From Gammaproteobacteria bacterium RIFCSPHIGHO2_12_FULL_39_24 (GTDB lineage Bacteria; Pseudomonadota; Gammaproteobacteria; Coxiellales; Coxiellaceae), in assembly GCA_001802455.1 (NCBI GenBank), contig MGXZ01000016.1, positions 124,001-188,000 of the forward strand: a stretch of DNA of 64,000 nt. Reading direction: 5' to 3'. Shown here piece by piece: positions 29,616 to 41,279 of the stretch. A program made the position numbers and the translations under genes. Position 1 is the stretch's first letter. Every line of letters starts with the position of its first letter. Under the pieces are notes generated by a model. It made no database searches. It saw only the letters and a program-made list of their open reading frames with translations, and was not told the DNA's origin.

Positions 29616-31292
29616 CTACTCTTTCGATTTCATTTTTTCTTTCAACAAATCACCCAGTGTTGTTTTCGTTGGCTCACCCCCAACGGTGCGTGTGCTCATT
29701 TCACCTTTTGATGCTGTTTCCAACACTTTATGCGAAACATAAATCTGATTTGTTTTGCGATCGACAGTGGCGATTTTTACATCCACTTCTTCACCAACCG
29801 TTAGCTCTTCTTGCAAATCTTTGATGCGATCATGACTGTAATCACCGATTTTCAAAATACCGGTTAATGCTGAGCTGAGTTGTAAAATAGCTTGTTTTGC
29901 GCTGACTTCGTTCACTTTCGCTTTGATCACGGCATCTTTGTCCAAGCCTTGCAGAGAAGACTCAATCGGATCACTTGAAAGTTGTTTCACTCCTAACGAA
30001 ATACGTTCACGTTCAGGATCAATCGCTAAAATAACCGCTTCAACTTCATCCCCTTTTTGATAAGCACGAACGGCTTGCTCGCCTGCTTCTGTCCACGAAA
30101 TATCAGACAAATGCACCAAGCCATCGATTCCACCTGGCAATGCAATAAATAAGCCGAAATCGGTGATCGAACACACATTGCCTTTTAATTTTTCACCCAC
30201 TTGATGCTTGCTAGAAAAATCAGACCACGGATTTGCTTTGCATTGTTTTACACCCAATGAAATACGACGACGGTCTTCATCAATTTCCAATACAATCACT
30301 TCGATTTCTTCATGTAAATTCACTACCTTGCTGGGATGAATATTTTTATTCGTCCAATCCATTTCTGACATGTGAACCAACCCTTCCACCCCTTCTTCCA
30401 GTTCAACAAAGCAACCGTAGTCAGTAATATTGGTGACTTTGCCGGTGATTTTTGTGCTGGCAGGATAACGTTTCGCAACATTGTGCCAGGGATCTTCACC
30501 CAATTGTTTTAAGCCCAATGAAACACGTTGTTTATCACGATCAAATTTTAATACTTTGACTTTGATTTCCTCGCCGACATTCAGCAATTCACTGGGATGT
30601 TTTACCCGTTTCCAAGCCATATCGGTGATATGCAACAAACCATCGATACCGCCCAACTCGATAAATGCACCATAATCAGTAATGTTTTTAACAATACCAA
30701 CCACTTCCTGGCCTTCTTGCAATTCATCCAAACGTGAAATACGCTCCTCGCGTGATTCCGCCTCCATCACTGCGCGACGTGAAACAACCACGTTGTTGCG
30801 CTTCTTATCCATTTTGATCACTTTAAATTCGAGTTCTTTTCCTTCCAAATAACCAGGATCACGAACCGGTTTTACATCAACCAATGAACCCGGCAAAAAT
30901 GCACGAACTGAACCCAATTCAACCGTGAAACCACCTTTGACGCGTTCGATAATCGTACCCATCACAATTTCTTGTGATTCAAATGATTTTTCTAATTGAG
31001 TCCACGCACGCGCGCGAACTGCTTTTTCATGTGATAAACGAGTTTCACCAAAACCATTTTCAGGTGACTCCAAAACAACTTCAACAATATCCCCGACATT
31101 AATTTTTTCGTGTTTGAATTCAGAGAGTGGAATGGGGCCTTCGGATTTTAATCCAACATTGATGGTAACGTATTCGTTATCCATCGAAACAACGAGACCG
31201 TTAATTAATGCGCCTTGACGCATATCAACATTTTTAAAGCTCGCTTCAAATAATTGTGCAAAATTTTCTGTTTGTTGTATTGGTTCAGACAT
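29616..31292 (-). CDS. rpsA: 30S ribosomal protein S1
   Basis: S1 binds mRNA on the 30S subunit and helps initiation, especially on mRNAs with weak ribosome sites. The 558-residue protein has six S1 motifs (repeats beginning near residues 20, 105, 190, 275, 362 and 448), e.g. [18 protein letters not shown] and [18 protein letters not shown]. Length equals E. coli S1 (557). The cmk-rpsA order is conserved. Several genes here lack Shine-Dalgarno sequences and would depend on S1. Confidence 0.97.
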   Translation of the reverse strand: MSEPIQQTENFAQLFEASFKNVDMRQGALINGLVVSMDNEYVTINVGLKSEGPIPLSEFKHEKINVGDIVEVVLESPENGFGETRLSHEKAVRARAWTQLEKSFESQEIVMGTIIERVKGGFTVELGSVRAFLPGSLVDVKPVRDPGYLEGKELEFKVIKMDKKRNNVVVSRRAVMEAESREERISRLDELQEGQEVVGIVKNITDYGAFIELGGIDGLLHITDMAWKRVKHPSELLNVGEEIKVKVLKFDRDKQRVSLGLKQLGEDPWHNVAKRYPASTKITGKVTNITDYGCFVELEEGVEGLVHMSEMDWTNKNIHPSKVVNLHEEIEVIVLEIDEDRRRISLGVKQCKANPWSDFSSKHQVGEKLKGNVCSITDFGLFIALPGGIDGLVHLSDISWTEAGEQAVRAYQKGDEVEAVILAIDPERERISLGVKQLSSDPIESSLQGLDKDAVIKAKVNEVSAKQAILQLSSALTGILKIGDYSHDRIKDLQEELTVGEEVDVKIATVDRKTNQIYVSHKVLETASKGEMSTRTVGGEPTKTTLGDLLKEKMKSKE

Positions 31293-31321
31293 TATGATTA
31301 TTTCTTACGGTTAAGTTAATT

Positions 31322-32026
31322 TTACTTTTGAATACATTGCGCATTCAAAAGACCCAAAAGTGTAAGTTGTTTCAACACTAATTCAAACACGCCGTTAATA
31401 TCTAACTGCGTGGTATCAATTACTATTGCATCATTCGCAGGCTTTGCTGGCGCCATCGCTCGATTCGCATCTCGTTCATCACGCACGTGCAATTCCCTCA
31501 GAACGCCGTGCAGACTAGCATGTTGGCCTTTTTGTTTCAACTGGTTAAACCGACGTTCAGCGCGAATTTCAGCTGACGCAGTTAAATAAAACTTGGAGGT
31601 GGCATCCGGAAAAACCACCGTTCCCATATCGCGACCATCTGTTACCAATCCAGGCGCTTGACGAAACGCGCGCTGACGACCCAATAATGCAACACGAACC
31701 AGTGGAATAGCAGACGTAACTGAGGCCATTTGACCACAATTTTCACTTCTCATTTCATCTGTAACATCATGATTATTGCAAAATACTCGCGCATCATTTC
31801 CAATATCAGAAACTTGCATACTAATTTTAATGTTATTAATGAGGTCTTGAAGCGCCTCTAAATTGATGGGATCGATCTTTGCGTTTAAGACAGCCCAACC
31901 CACCGCGCGATACAACGCACCACTATCCAAAAAATGCCATTTCAGCTTTTTAGCCACTAACTGTGCAATGGTTCCTTTTCCTGAGCCAGAAGGTCCATCG
32001 ATCGTGATCACCGGAATCACAGACAT
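31322..32026 (-). CDS. cmk: Cytidylate kinase
   Basis: Cmk phosphorylates CMP and dCMP. The 234-residue protein has P-loop GPSGSGKGT near residue 11, the SGALYRAVG nucleotide-binding segment and the TDGRDMGTVVFP motif. It overlaps the end of aroA by 10 bp and precedes rpsA by 29 bp, forming the conserved aroA-cmk-rpsA unit. Confidence 0.96.
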   Translation of the reverse strand: MSVIPVITIDGPSGSGKGTIAQLVAKKLKWHFLDSGALYRAVGWAVLNAKIDPINLEALQDLINNIKISMQVSDIGNDARVFCNNHDVTDEMRSENCGQMASVTSAIPLVRVALLGRQRAFRQAPGLVTDGRDMGTVVFPDATSKFYLTASAEIRAERRFNQLKQKGQHASLHGVLRELHVRDERDANRAMAPAKPANDAIVIDTTQLDINGVFELVLKQLTLLGLLNAQCIQK

Positions 32027-33258
32027 ATTTTCATTCCTATTTGATTCGCCAACTCCACAAAGTTGGGAAACGACGTTTTAATAAACTCGCCATTATCAAT
32101 GATCACAGAATCGTTCGCAATATTTCCTGCGATAGCAAAACTCATCGCCACGCGATGATCATTATCAGCATCTACTCGCCCGCCTTGAAAATGCTGATCG
32201 CCATAAATTAAAACACCATCGTCATATTCTTCTGTTTTGATATTTAATTTTTTGAAGTTATTGATCATCACCGCAATACGATCACTTTCTTTCACGCGCA
32301 ATTCTTTCGCACCTCGCAACAACGTATTTCCTTTTGCAGTAACGGCCGCGATAAAAATAACAGGGAATTCATCAATCGCGTTGGCGATTAATTTTTCGGG
32401 AATCACAACACCATGTAATTTTGAATAACGAATATGGATATCAGCAACGGGTTCATTTCCAAAAAATCTTTCATTAACAATTTCAATATGGGCACCCATT
32501 AATTTTAATATATGGAGAATGCCTGTGCGAAATGAATTAATGCCTACTTCGCGAATAATCAAATCTGAATGCGGCGTGATACAAGCCGCAACAATAAAAA
32601 AAGCGGCGGAGGAAAGATCGCCGGGGATTTTTAGGTGTGCGTGTGCGTGTGCGTAAAAAAGTGTGAGCATCTTTTCCGTATGGTCGCGTGTTTTTACTTT
32701 TTCTTTTATGACAGTTTCACCCTGCGCATATAAACTCGCCAATAAAATAGCGGATTTCACTTGCGCACTCGGAACAGGTAATGCGTAATCAATTGCCATT
32801 AATGGTTGATTTCCAATTATTTCAATCGGCGCCGTATTATTTTTAGATAAATGAATTGTCGCACCCATTTTTCTTAATGGTTCTGCAACACGTAACATGG
32901 GTCGTTTTGACAAAGACGCATCGCCAATCAAAACAGAATGAAAGGGTTGTGCGGATAATAATCCACACAGTAATCGCATCGCCGTTCCAGAATTGCCGCA
33001 ATCTAGCGATTTTCGGGGTGCTGTTAATCCATATAATCCCACGCCAATAACACGCGCCATTTTTTTATTTTTATCTAGCATAATGTCAACACCGAGCGCA
33101 CGCATGATGTTAATGGTCGCCAACACATCATCACTCAATAAAATATTTTCAATCGTGGTGATGCGCGAAAAAAGCGAAGATAAAATAATCGCGCGATGCG
33201 AAATCGATTTATCACTGGGGACAAAAATGTCTCCGGTTATTTTTTGGTTATTTGCCAT
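32017..33258 (-). CDS. aroA: 3-phosphoshikimate 1-carboxyvinyltransferase (EPSP synthase)
   Basis: AroA joins PEP to shikimate 3-phosphate in aromatic amino-acid synthesis. The 413-residue protein has the start motif PSDKSISHRA (Lys and Ser substrate contacts), LDCGNSGTAMRLL near residue 86 and KESDRIAVM near residue 325. Length is slightly below the usual 427. Its start is divergent from trxB across about 100 bp. Confidence 0.95.
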   Translation of the reverse strand: MANNQKITGDIFVPSDKSISHRAIILSSLFSRITTIENILLSDDVLATINIMRALGVDIMLDKNKKMARVIGVGLYGLTAPRKSLDCGNSGTAMRLLCGLLSAQPFHSVLIGDASLSKRPMLRVAEPLRKMGATIHLSKNNTAPIEIIGNQPLMAIDYALPVPSAQVKSAILLASLYAQGETVIKEKVKTRDHTEKMLTLFYAHAHAHLKIPGDLSSAAFFIVAACITPHSDLIIREVGINSFRTGILHILKLMGAHIEIVNERFFGNEPVADIHIRYSKLHGVVIPEKLIANAIDEFPVIFIAAVTAKGNTLLRGAKELRVKESDRIAVMINNFKKLNIKTEEYDDGVLIYGDQHFQGGRVDADNDHRVAMSFAIAGNIANDSVIIDNGEFIKTSFPNFVELANQIGMKICL

Positions 33259-33269
33259 GCGATAATTAA

Positions 33270-34295
<1,026 letters not shown>

Positions 34296-34346
34296 CTCCA
34301 TTTGAGTTACAATACCCCGATATTAAACAACAAGGTCAATTAAAAC

Positions 34347-34598
34347 ATGCCAAAAGAAGATTCCATTGAAATGGCTGGCGTGATTATCGAATCACTTCCC
34401 AACACCACCTTTAAAGTTAAATTAGAAAACGGTCACGTTATTAACGCGCACATCTCTGGCCGCATGCGAAAAAATTATATTCGCATTTTGACGGGCGATT
34501 CTGTGATGGTGGAATTAACCCCTTACGATTTAACCAAGGGCAGAATTATTTTTAGAGATGCAGGAAATAAGAAAAGTGTATCTGACGCGAACGAGTAA
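34347..34598 (+). CDS. infA: Translation initiation factor IF-1
   Basis: IF-1 is a single S1/OB-fold protein that binds the ribosomal A site during initiation. The 83-residue product contains [20 protein letters not shown], then [20 protein letters not shown] and LTKGRIIFR. It has an extra C-terminal tail of about ten residues ([11 protein letters not shown]) compared with the 72-residue E. coli protein. The trxB-infA-clpA neighbourhood recalls the enteric trxB-aat-infA-clpA region. Confidence 0.95.
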   Translation: MPKEDSIEMAGVIIESLPNTTFKVKLENGHVINAHISGRMRKNYIRILTGDSVMVELTPYDLTKGRIIFRDAGNKKSVSDANE

Positions 34599-34601
34599 AA
34601 T

Positions 34602-35018
34602 TCAAGCTTCATTGGCGCTCGCCCTTGCCGGGCGAGCTTCCACGAAATCTCTTACGCTACTTTTTTTAAGAAATTGGCAATCCGCTGGATTACCATTCGT
34701 TGCGCAATCAGCAAAATGAGAATCTTCTAGTTTCCAACCAGGAATAAGATCTTTGCCATGATTTACAAATGCAGTTGCGTTAGGATAATAATTAGGGTCA
34801 ACAACACCATCAGATGATGATCCATAATGACAATTCACGAAGTTCAATTGTGGTTCTGTCGAATAACCAAATTGAAAATCGACATCAAACAATTTTTTTC
34901 CTTCATACGTTGCAGGACACCATGCAGGAATGTAAGCTGCTGTGCTTGTCGCAAACGCTGATGAAAAAGTAACGGAAGCCAATATAGCTGGAACAATAAG
35001 CAATAAAGATTTTTTCAT
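34602..35018 (-). CDS. Small secreted cysteine-containing protein, unknown function
   Basis: The 138-residue protein has a clear signal peptide (1-22, cleavage near AFA-TS). The mature part has four cysteines (in AWCPAT, FVNCHYG, FADCATN and ADCQFL), consistent with two disulfides, and aromatic-rich segments. I recognise no family. ATG 35018 has GAGGT eight bases upstream. The last residues (EARPARASANEA) are translated from a hairpin repeat that also follows the second small secreted protein gene at 42115, so this gene has run into its own terminator-like repeat. It converges with infA with a 3-bp gap. Confidence 0.75.
   Translation of the reverse strand: MKKSLLLIVPAILASVTFSSAFATSTAAYIPAWCPATYEGKKLFDVDFQFGYSTEPQLNFVNCHYGSSSDGVVDPNYYPNATAFVNHGKDLIPGWKLEDSHFADCATNGNPADCQFLKKSSVRDFVEARPARASANEA
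34617..34637. repeat. REP-like hairpin inside the 3' end of a secreted-protein gene
   Basis: GCTCGCCC and GGGCGAGC pair across a five-base loop. The hairpin and its flanks (GGCGCTCGCC on one side) match the hairpin at 42544-42563 in inverted genomic orientation but the same orientation relative to the preceding gene. Confidence 0.75.
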
Positions 35019-35102
35019 TTCAAGATACCTCAAAAATAACTTAATAGAAGTCCTGCTTAAACACCGTTGCCAGTGTAAATCACTTCCTATTAATCTGAGG
35101 CG

Positions 35103-35131
35103 ACCATAATACATTAATCGAGGTTATGCAA
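35103..35131 (-). promoter_or_regulatory. Possible promoter of the secreted-protein gene
   Basis: On the minus strand TTGCAT (35126-35131) and TATGGT (35103-35108) are separated by 17 bp, placing a start near 35096 and a leader of about 78 bases before ATG 35018. Confidence 0.4.
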
Positions 35132-35202
35132 GAGGTCTACTTTTGATTTAAAATCACGCAATTTTATGTACGTTTTTGGAAAACCGTACTGATGAAATTA
35201 TT

Positions 35203-35382
35203 TTATTTACGTTTTTTTGCCGTCGCTTCAATTTCTTGATCAGAAATAATGACACCGTTAATTGAGTACCAATTAGGGATACCTTTTTTGCGATTCTCTG
35301 CTTGTGCGCGATGAACGGAAGCATTACCGATGCGAAGATATTCAAGTGCACGTTTGTAATGTTCTAACGTTAATCCATTCAT
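35203..35382 (-). CDS. Small protein of the zeta-toxin-linked family
   Basis: This 59-residue frame overlaps the end of the broken zeta toxin gene by ATGA. The sequence has HYKRALEYL, an AQAENRKKGIP motif, and WYSINGVIISDQE. This matches the pattern of small proteins commonly encoded beside chromosomal zeta-type kinases (A-E-N-R-x-x-G-I-P then Y-x-x-x-G). It is intact although its partner is not. Its function is unknown; an antitoxin or accessory role is inference from linkage. Confidence 0.7.
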   Translation of the reverse strand: MNGLTLEHYKRALEYLRIGNASVHRAQAENRKKGIPNWYSINGVIISDQEIEATAKKRK

Positions 35383-35724
35383 GCATTTCTCGATATTTTT
35401 AAAAATTGCTGAAATAACTCATTCACAAAAACTTCATAATCTTCTTGAAATCCCAACGCTACAAATTCATATTCTTCGTTGAGATTATAGTACAACGAGC
35501 AGGATGTTGCTAAAAAACGATATGTATTCCAAAAATTATCACGCGAACGATAAAAACGACGAACAACATCAGTTGACGGAATAAAATGCCCGCCATTTAA
35601 AACACGCTCATCAATCAGCGCCCAAGTAAAGTCGTTTATTTATTTTTAAATAATCTGTTGCAAAAGTAGTTTTGCCAACGCCATTGGGTCCTGCGATAAT
35701 AATCATGCTTGGGACATTTGACAT
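35379..35724 (-). pseudogene. Zeta-toxin-like kinase, internally deleted and frameshifted
   Basis: The start (ATG 35724) encodes PSMIIIAGPNGVGKTTFATD, the P-loop of a zeta-type kinase, and stops at TGA 35611-35613. From about 35625 another frame resumes with RVLNGGHFIPSTDVVRRF, then YRSRDNFWNTYRFLA, which is the C-terminal zeta motif (R-V-x-x-G-G-H-x-V/I-P). The family's middle part, with the catalytic Asp and the substrate-binding region (roughly 90-100 residues), is missing at the junction. The toxin should be dead. Confidence 0.85.
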
Positions 35725-35804
35725 AACGTACATCCTGACAACACAAACAATATACAAGCATTATGTCACCCTGCAAAAACAATTCAACCTGTGGAATTTA
35801 TTTC

Positions 35805-38087
35805 TTACGCCATCACCCCACTTTTCGCTTCAATTTCCCATGCCAATTCATCATTTTTGACCGTGACGATTACGTGCGCTTCACTGCCCGTACTTAATTT
35901 TCCAAATAACAATTCTTCTGCCAAGGATTTTTTGAGTTTTTCTTGAATGACTCTTTCCATTGGACGCGCACCCATTTTTTTATCGTAGCCATTTTTAGCT
36001 AACCACAATATGGCTTCTTGATCCAATGTGAGCGTAACATTTTTTTCCGCTAATTTTGCAGACAATTCTGCAATATTTTTTTCAACCACTTTCAAAATAG
36101 TATCGTGTTGCAAATAACCAAACTGCAACACCGCATCCAAACGATTTCTAAATTCCGGTGAAAATAATTGTTTGATGGCAATCATATTGTCATTGCGTTG
36201 ATCATCCATTGCAAAACCCATCGTATTTTTTTCTAAAAATGCCGCACCGGCATTCGTTGTCATCATAATAATCACATGACGAAAATCGGCTTTTCTGCCG
36301 TTATTGTCAGTTAAAAATCCATAATCCATCACTTGCAATAAAATATTAAACATGTCCGGATGTGCTTTTTCAATCTCATCTAGCAACACAATTGAATACG
36401 GTTTTTTTGAAACGGCTTCCGTTAATAACCCTCCTTGATCAAAACCAACATATCCTGGTGGCGCACCAATTAAGCGCGAAACAGCATGTTTTTCCATGTA
36501 TTCCGACATATCAAAACGCAGTAAATCCACCTGCAATGATTTTGCCAGTTGTTTGCAGAGCTCTGTTTTTCCAACACCAGTAGGTCCTGTCATTAAAAAT
36601 GAACCAATCGGTTTGTTTTCATGGCGCAATCCCGCGCGCGATAATTTAATGGCATCACACAATGCATTGATTGCTTTATCTTGTCCGAATACAACGTGTT
36701 TTAGTTCTTCATCCAATTGCTTCAGCATCGCGCGATCACTTTGTGTGACTTGCTGAATCGGAATGCCAATCATTTTTGCGACAATCTCTTCAATTTCATG
36801 CGTACCAATTAATGGTTTGCGTTTTTTGCTAGGCAATAATTGTTGGTAGGCACCTGCTTCGTCAATAATATCAATTGCTTTATCAGGCAAATGACGATCA
36901 CACATATAACGAGAAGATAACGATACCGCTTGTTCTAACGCTTTATTAGAGAAACGCACATGGTGATATGATTCCAATTTCGGTTTTAATCCACGCAAAA
37001 TTTTCATCGTGTCATCCGTTGTTGATTCAGCAATATCAATTTTTTGAAAACGACGCGATAACGCAGAATCTTTTCCAAAATAATTTCGATATTCGTCGTA
37101 CGTGGTAGCGCCCATGCAACGCAATTCACCTGAACTTAAAAAAGGTTTAATTAAATTGGATGCATCCATCGTGCCGCCTGTGGCAGAACCCGCGCCCACT
37201 AAATTATGAATTTCATCGATAAAAATAATCGCACCGGATTGTCTGCGTAATGATTTTAATACCGCTTTAAAACGTTTTTCAAAATCACCGCGATATTTTG
37301 TGCCAGCTAATAAAATCCCTAAATCTAACGAATAAACGGTGCAATAAGCAAGTGAATCAGGCACTTCGCGATCCACAATTTTTTTTGCTAAACCTTCTGC
37401 AATCGCTGTTTTTCCAACACCCGCTTCGCCGACTAACAAGGGATTATTTTTACGACGACGACACAATGTTTGAATCACGCGAGATAATTCTTCTGTTCGA
37501 CCAATTAACGGATCCGTTAATCCTTGTCGTGCGCGATCATTTAAATTAATCGCGTACAACTCAATCAGGTTATCTTCGTTACCATTTTCACGCGTAATAC
37601 TCGGTGATTCCATTGGTGATGGATGCATATCAAAATTATATTCGTCGCGCGGCGATTTCATGATGCCTTGCGTTGTGAATTTCATCACATCAATGCGCGT
37701 CACATTTTCTTGATGTAAAAAATAAACGGCTTGACTATCGGGTTCGCCAAAAACAGAAACCAGCGCATGCGCACCAGACACTTCAGTTTGACCAATACCT
37801 TGCACTTGATAAATCGAGCGCTGCAAAACACGTTGAAAACTAATGGTCGGCTGAATATCGCGTTCATTCTCTCCGATGGTCAAAGCCGGCGTGGTTTCAT
37901 CCACAAAAATACCCAAACCAGCACGCAGACGATCTAGATTCGCACCACAGGCCAGCAACACTTCGGAGGCTTCGGGATTATCCACTAACGCCAATAACAA
38001 ATGTTCAACAGTGATAAATTCATGCTTTTTTTCGCGTGCTCTGGCGTAAGCGGAATTTAACGTCAGTTCGAATGATTTGCTAAACAT
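35805..38087 (-). CDS. clpA: ClpA, ATP-dependent unfoldase of ClpAP
   Basis: ClpA unfolds substrates and feeds them to ClpP. The 760-residue protein has an N-terminal double Clp repeat, AAA+ module 1 with Walker A GEAGVGKT (near residue 200), and AAA+ module 2 with GPTGVGKT (near 485) and arginine fingers ([10 protein letters not shown]). A ClpP-contact IGL/IGF-type loop could not be placed with certainty by eye. ATG 38087 has GGAGG eight bases upstream. The usual clpS adaptor gene is not upstream. Confidence 0.95.
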   Translation of the reverse strand: MFSKSFELTLNSAYARAREKKHEFITVEHLLLALVDNPEASEVLLACGANLDRLRAGLGIFVDETTPALTIGENERDIQPTISFQRVLQRSIYQVQGIGQTEVSGAHALVSVFGEPDSQAVYFLHQENVTRIDVMKFTTQGIMKSPRDEYNFDMHPSPMESPSITRENGNEDNLIELYAINLNDRARQGLTDPLIGRTEELSRVIQTLCRRRKNNPLLVGEAGVGKTAIAEGLAKKIVDREVPDSLAYCTVYSLDLGILLAGTKYRGDFEKRFKAVLKSLRRQSGAIIFIDEIHNLVGAGSATGGTMDASNLIKPFLSSGELRCMGATTYDEYRNYFGKDSALSRRFQKIDIAESTTDDTMKILRGLKPKLESYHHVRFSNKALEQAVSLSSRYMCDRHLPDKAIDIIDEAGAYQQLLPSKKRKPLIGTHEIEEIVAKMIGIPIQQVTQSDRAMLKQLDEELKHVVFGQDKAINALCDAIKLSRAGLRHENKPIGSFLMTGPTGVGKTELCKQLAKSLQVDLLRFDMSEYMEKHAVSRLIGAPPGYVGFDQGGLLTEAVSKKPYSIVLLDEIEKAHPDMFNILLQVMDYGFLTDNNGRKADFRHVIIMMTTNAGAAFLEKNTMGFAMDDQRNDNMIAIKQLFSPEFRNRLDAVLQFGYLQHDTILKVVEKNIAELSAKLAEKNVTLTLDQEAILWLAKNGYDKKMGARPMERVIQEKLKKSLAEELLFGKLSTGSEAHVIVTVKNDELAWEIEAKSGVMA

Positions 38088-38382
38088 AATCCCAACCTCC
38101 TTTGAAACCCATTTCACTTTTCGCCTTCCTTACTTTCACTGTAGACAATGTCAGTCCACTTTGCCTGAACAGGAGATTAAAATTCATAACAAAAAGACTT
38201 GACAAAAAAATGAACAATTTTGAAATAACAGATTTTAATGATTTGTCATGTAGGTGGGTATCAAAGTTAATGTGATTTATTAAATAAATAATCTGTTTTC
38301 TTGTTGTTTCAAACTGTTACAAAGAATGCGTTTAACGTTACTCGTTTCTATGTTTTGATTGAATTGTCGGAGGTGTGGATTT
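38088..38382. promoter_or_regulatory. 295-bp intergenic region with possible divergent promoters
   Basis: The region separates clpA and the unknown gene at 38383. A TTGACAA sequence (38199-38205) can be read both ways. On the minus strand TTGTCA with TTTAAT (38176-38181, 18-bp spacer) could serve clpA. On the plus strand TTGACA has only a poor -10 (near 38222). No heat-shock sigma consensus was seen. The rest is AT-rich, and I see no gene in it. Confidence 0.3.
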
Positions 38383-38886
38383 ATGAGATTCTTTGATCGT
38401 AAAAAAGATTGCCTAGACAGTGCGATAGACATGGCTGGAATAGCATTGAAAAATCAACAATCAGAGGATTACTGTGAAACTTACTACATACCAACGCTCC
38501 GTACAATCGAAAAGATCAACACGCCAACGGTTGATCGAGAAAAACTTGCGCGACTATTAGTATTAACATCCCAATTGATCAAACCTAAGAATACAAAAGA
38601 AATTGCAATTCAACTTGTGCTGAATATCACAGATACACATCCCACTTTATTTACTAGTAAACAATTAAAAGAACAATTAAAAATAGCGACATTTGCCGCC
38701 GTTGAAAAAAATAATGGTGATGCAATAGAAATAATCAATAAAACGGCACGCAAATTAGAATCACTATCACCTTCTGTTTCAACATCTGATCACAATCGAC
38801 TTTGCATAGCACCTTCGTCAAATGGATTAAGTGCATCAGACACTTCAATGGATTCAATTACATCGCAGTACAATCACATCTTCTGA
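38383..38886 (+). CDS. Unknown protein with Ser-rich C-terminus
   Basis: The 167-residue cytosolic-looking protein starts at ATG 38383, with GGAGG nine bases upstream; a TTG eight codons earlier is less likely. The body is predicted helical (repeated charged and leucine patterns from about 35 to 125) and the last 40 residues are rich in Ser, Thr and Asn. No signal peptide, membrane helix or known motif is seen. Its 3' end overlaps icd, on the opposite strand, by 13 bp. A polar, Ser-rich tail is compatible with a secreted effector, but nothing here proves it. Confidence 0.65.
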   Translation: MRFFDRKKDCLDSAIDMAGIALKNQQSEDYCETYYIPTLRTIEKINTPTVDREKLARLLVLTSQLIKPKNTKEIAIQLVLNITDTHPTLFTSKQLKEQLKIATFAAVEKNNGDAIEIINKTARKLESLSPSVSTSDHNRLCIAPSSNGLSASDTSMDSITSQYNHIF

Positions 38887-40130
38887 ATAATCGCATCGCC
38901 AAATCCTGCGCTGCTGACTTCATGCGCACCCGGCATTAAACGTGCTAAATCATACGTCACTGTTTTTGCTTGAATCGCACTGTCTAATCCTTTAATGATT
39001 AAATCTGCGGCTTCCGTCCAGCCCATATGACGCAACATCATTTCAGCCGATAAAATAATTGAGCCTGGATTTACTTTATTTTGCCCTGCGTATTTCGGCG
39101 CGGTTCCATGCGTTGCTTCAAAAATTGCAACGGAATCACTTAAGTTCGCACCGGGCGCAATACCAATACCGCCGACTTGCGCTGCCAACGCATCCGAAAT
39201 GTAATCACCATTTAAATTTAAGGTGGCAATCACACTATATTCTTCTGGACGTAACAAAATCTGCTGTAAAAACGCATCGGCAATGACATCTTTGATAATA
39301 ATATCTTTGCCCGTTTTCGGATTGGAAAATTTCATCCAAGGGCCTGCATCAATTACTTTTGCGCCAAATTCTTTTTGTGCTAATGCATAACCCCAATCAC
39401 GAAAACCCCCTTCCGTGAATTTCATAATATTGCCTTTGTGAACGAGTGTTACTGAATCACGATGATTATCAATTGCATATTGAATCGCGCGACGCACCAA
39501 GCGTTGTGTACCTTGCTTTGAAACGGGTTTAATACCAATGGCACTGGTTTCTGGAAAACGAATTTTTTTCACGCTCATTTCTGTTTGCAAATAAGCAATT
39601 AATTTTTTCACGGCATCACTTTCGGCTTGCCATTCAATACCCGCGTAAATATCTTCGGAGTTTTCGCGAAAAATGACCATGTTGATCTTTTCGGGATGTT
39701 TGACGGGGCTCGGCGTGCCTTGGAAATAACGTACCGGACGCAAGCACACATACAAATCTAAATCTTGTCTTAATGCAACATTGAGTGAACGAATACCACC
39801 GCCCACCGGCGTGGTGAGTGGTCCCTTAATGGATACTACAAATTCTTTTGCCGCCTGCATGGTCTCAAGAGGCAACCAACTATCACCGCCATACACTTTT
39901 ACCGCTTTTTCACCCGCATAAATTTCCATCCAATGAATTTTTCTACTGTTTTTATAGGATTTTTCAACGGCCGCATTCACTACTTTTTGCATCACGGGCG
40001 TAATATCCACACCAATTCCATCACCCACAATAAACGGAATAATCGGCTGATTCGGTACTTGTAATTGGTGTCGCGCATCAACAGTAATTTTTTCGCCTTG
40101 CGCGGGAATGATGATGTGTTGGTATGGCAT
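38874..40130 (-). CDS. icd: NADP-dependent isocitrate dehydrogenase
   Basis: Icd converts isocitrate to 2-oxoglutarate in the TCA cycle. The 418-residue protein matches the E. coli-type enzyme: Ser115 in [12 protein letters not shown] is the substrate-binding and AceK-phosphorylated serine position, [12 protein letters not shown] is conserved, and the [17 protein letters not shown] stretch has the Lys-Tyr pair that selects NADP. It produces the substrate for SucAB, encoded further right. Confidence 0.97.
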   Translation of the reverse strand: MPYQHIIIPAQGEKITVDARHQLQVPNQPIIPFIVGDGIGVDITPVMQKVVNAAVEKSYKNSRKIHWMEIYAGEKAVKVYGGDSWLPLETMQAAKEFVVSIKGPLTTPVGGGIRSLNVALRQDLDLYVCLRPVRYFQGTPSPVKHPEKINMVIFRENSEDIYAGIEWQAESDAVKKLIAYLQTEMSVKKIRFPETSAIGIKPVSKQGTQRLVRRAIQYAIDNHRDSVTLVHKGNIMKFTEGGFRDWGYALAQKEFGAKVIDAGPWMKFSNPKTGKDIIIKDVIADAFLQQILLRPEEYSVIATLNLNGDYISDALAAQVGGIGIAPGANLSDSVAIFEATHGTAPKYAGQNKVNPGSIILSAEMMLRHMGWTEAADLIIKGLDSAIQAKTVTYDLARLMPGAHEVSSAGFGDAIIQKM

Positions 40131-40142
40131 GAAAATAATCTC

Positions 40143-41207
40143 CTAAATTAAATTTGGATGTATGGTACTGCGGGAATTGGATCTATACAACACCATCGCA
40201 TCCCCATAACTAAAAAATCGATAGTGTTTTTCAATCGCTTCACGATACGCTTGCATAACACGTTTATATCCCGCGAAAGCGCACACCAACATTAACAAAG
40301 TGGATTTTGGTAAATGAAAATTCGTTAATAATATATCAACAACGTTAAATTGAAAACCGGGTGTAATAAAAATTTTTGTCTCCCCTAAAAAAGAGGCAAT
40401 TTTTCCGGAAATTGAAGCGCTTTCTAATGCACGCACCACCGTCGTACCAATCGCAATCACGCGCCCGCCTCGCGCATGACAAACGTGAATTTGTTTGCAT
40501 AATTCTGATGGCACGGTAATGAATTCTGCATGCATCACATGATCTGAAATATTTTCCACACGCACCGGCTGAAATGTTCCCGCACCCACATGCAGCGTCA
40601 CAAATCCCATGTCGATTTTTTTATCACGCAATGTTTGCAGAATTTTTTCATCGAAATGCAATCCTGCTGTGGGTGCCGCCACTGCACCTAAATTTTTTGC
40701 ATACACAGTTTGATACCGTTCAAAATCCTCTTTCGAAACGGAACGCGTAATATACGGTGGCAAGGGTAACTGTCCATATTTTTCGAGTAATTCAATTAAT
40801 GATTCTGAATTTGAAAATTCCAGCACAAACAAATCGTTTTGTCGCGCAATGATTTTGGCATGTAAAATATTTTCTAAAATAATCATTGAGTCTATTTTAG
40901 ATATGATGCTTGATTTAAGATGTGCTAATGCAGTGTGATCATCTAACACCCGTTCAATTAAACATTCTATTTTTCCACCTGATTCTTTTTTTCCGAACAA
41001 TCGTGCATTCATCACACGCGTGTCATTAAAAATAATTAAATCATTTTCATTTATACAATTTAAAAAATCTGGAAATTGTGCATCAATAAAATCACCTTGT
41101 TTAGGAACAACAAGCAAGCGGCTTGCCGCGCGATCTTTTACAGGAAATTGCGCGATCAAATGATCGGGCAATGTGTAATCGAAATCATGAATGGTGTGTG
41201 TTTTCAT
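40143..41207 (-). CDS. queA: QueA, S-adenosylmethionine:tRNA ribosyltransferase-isomerase
   Basis: QueA adds the epoxycyclopentanediol ring from SAM to preQ1 in tRNA, making epoxyqueuosine. The 354-residue protein has FDYTLPDHLIAQFP at its start, the NDTRVMNARLFG motif, and AAPTAGLHFDEKI and HVGAGTFQPV motifs. ATG 41207 fits the family; GTG 41213 is an alternative. The usual downstream tgt gene is absent; icd follows after 12 bp. Confidence 0.95.
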   Translation of the reverse strand: MKTHTIHDFDYTLPDHLIAQFPVKDRAASRLLVVPKQGDFIDAQFPDFLNCINENDLIIFNDTRVMNARLFGKKESGGKIECLIERVLDDHTALAHLKSSIISKIDSMIILENILHAKIIARQNDLFVLEFSNSESLIELLEKYGQLPLPPYITRSVSKEDFERYQTVYAKNLGAVAAPTAGLHFDEKILQTLRDKKIDMGFVTLHVGAGTFQPVRVENISDHVMHAEFITVPSELCKQIHVCHARGGRVIAIGTTVVRALESASISGKIASFLGETKIFITPGFQFNVVDILLTNFHLPKSTLLMLVCAFAGYKRVMQAYREAIEKHYRFFSYGDAMVLYRSNSRSTIHPNLI

Positions 41208-41279
41208 AAACACATTTTACCGAATTCCCTCAAAATACGATATAATTCAATCTGTACGAAATGGAATGATGGGGTTCGT

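Noticed and set aside
35154-35351. 65-codon minus-strand frame overlapping the small zeta-linked gene
   Set aside because: It is a shadow of the 59-residue gene in another frame; the latter has recognisable motifs and ATGA coupling.
41076-41279. Long N-terminal extension of the membrane protein at 41280
   Set aside because: It overlaps the queA coding region antisense and lacks a ribosome site; ATG 41280 is better.
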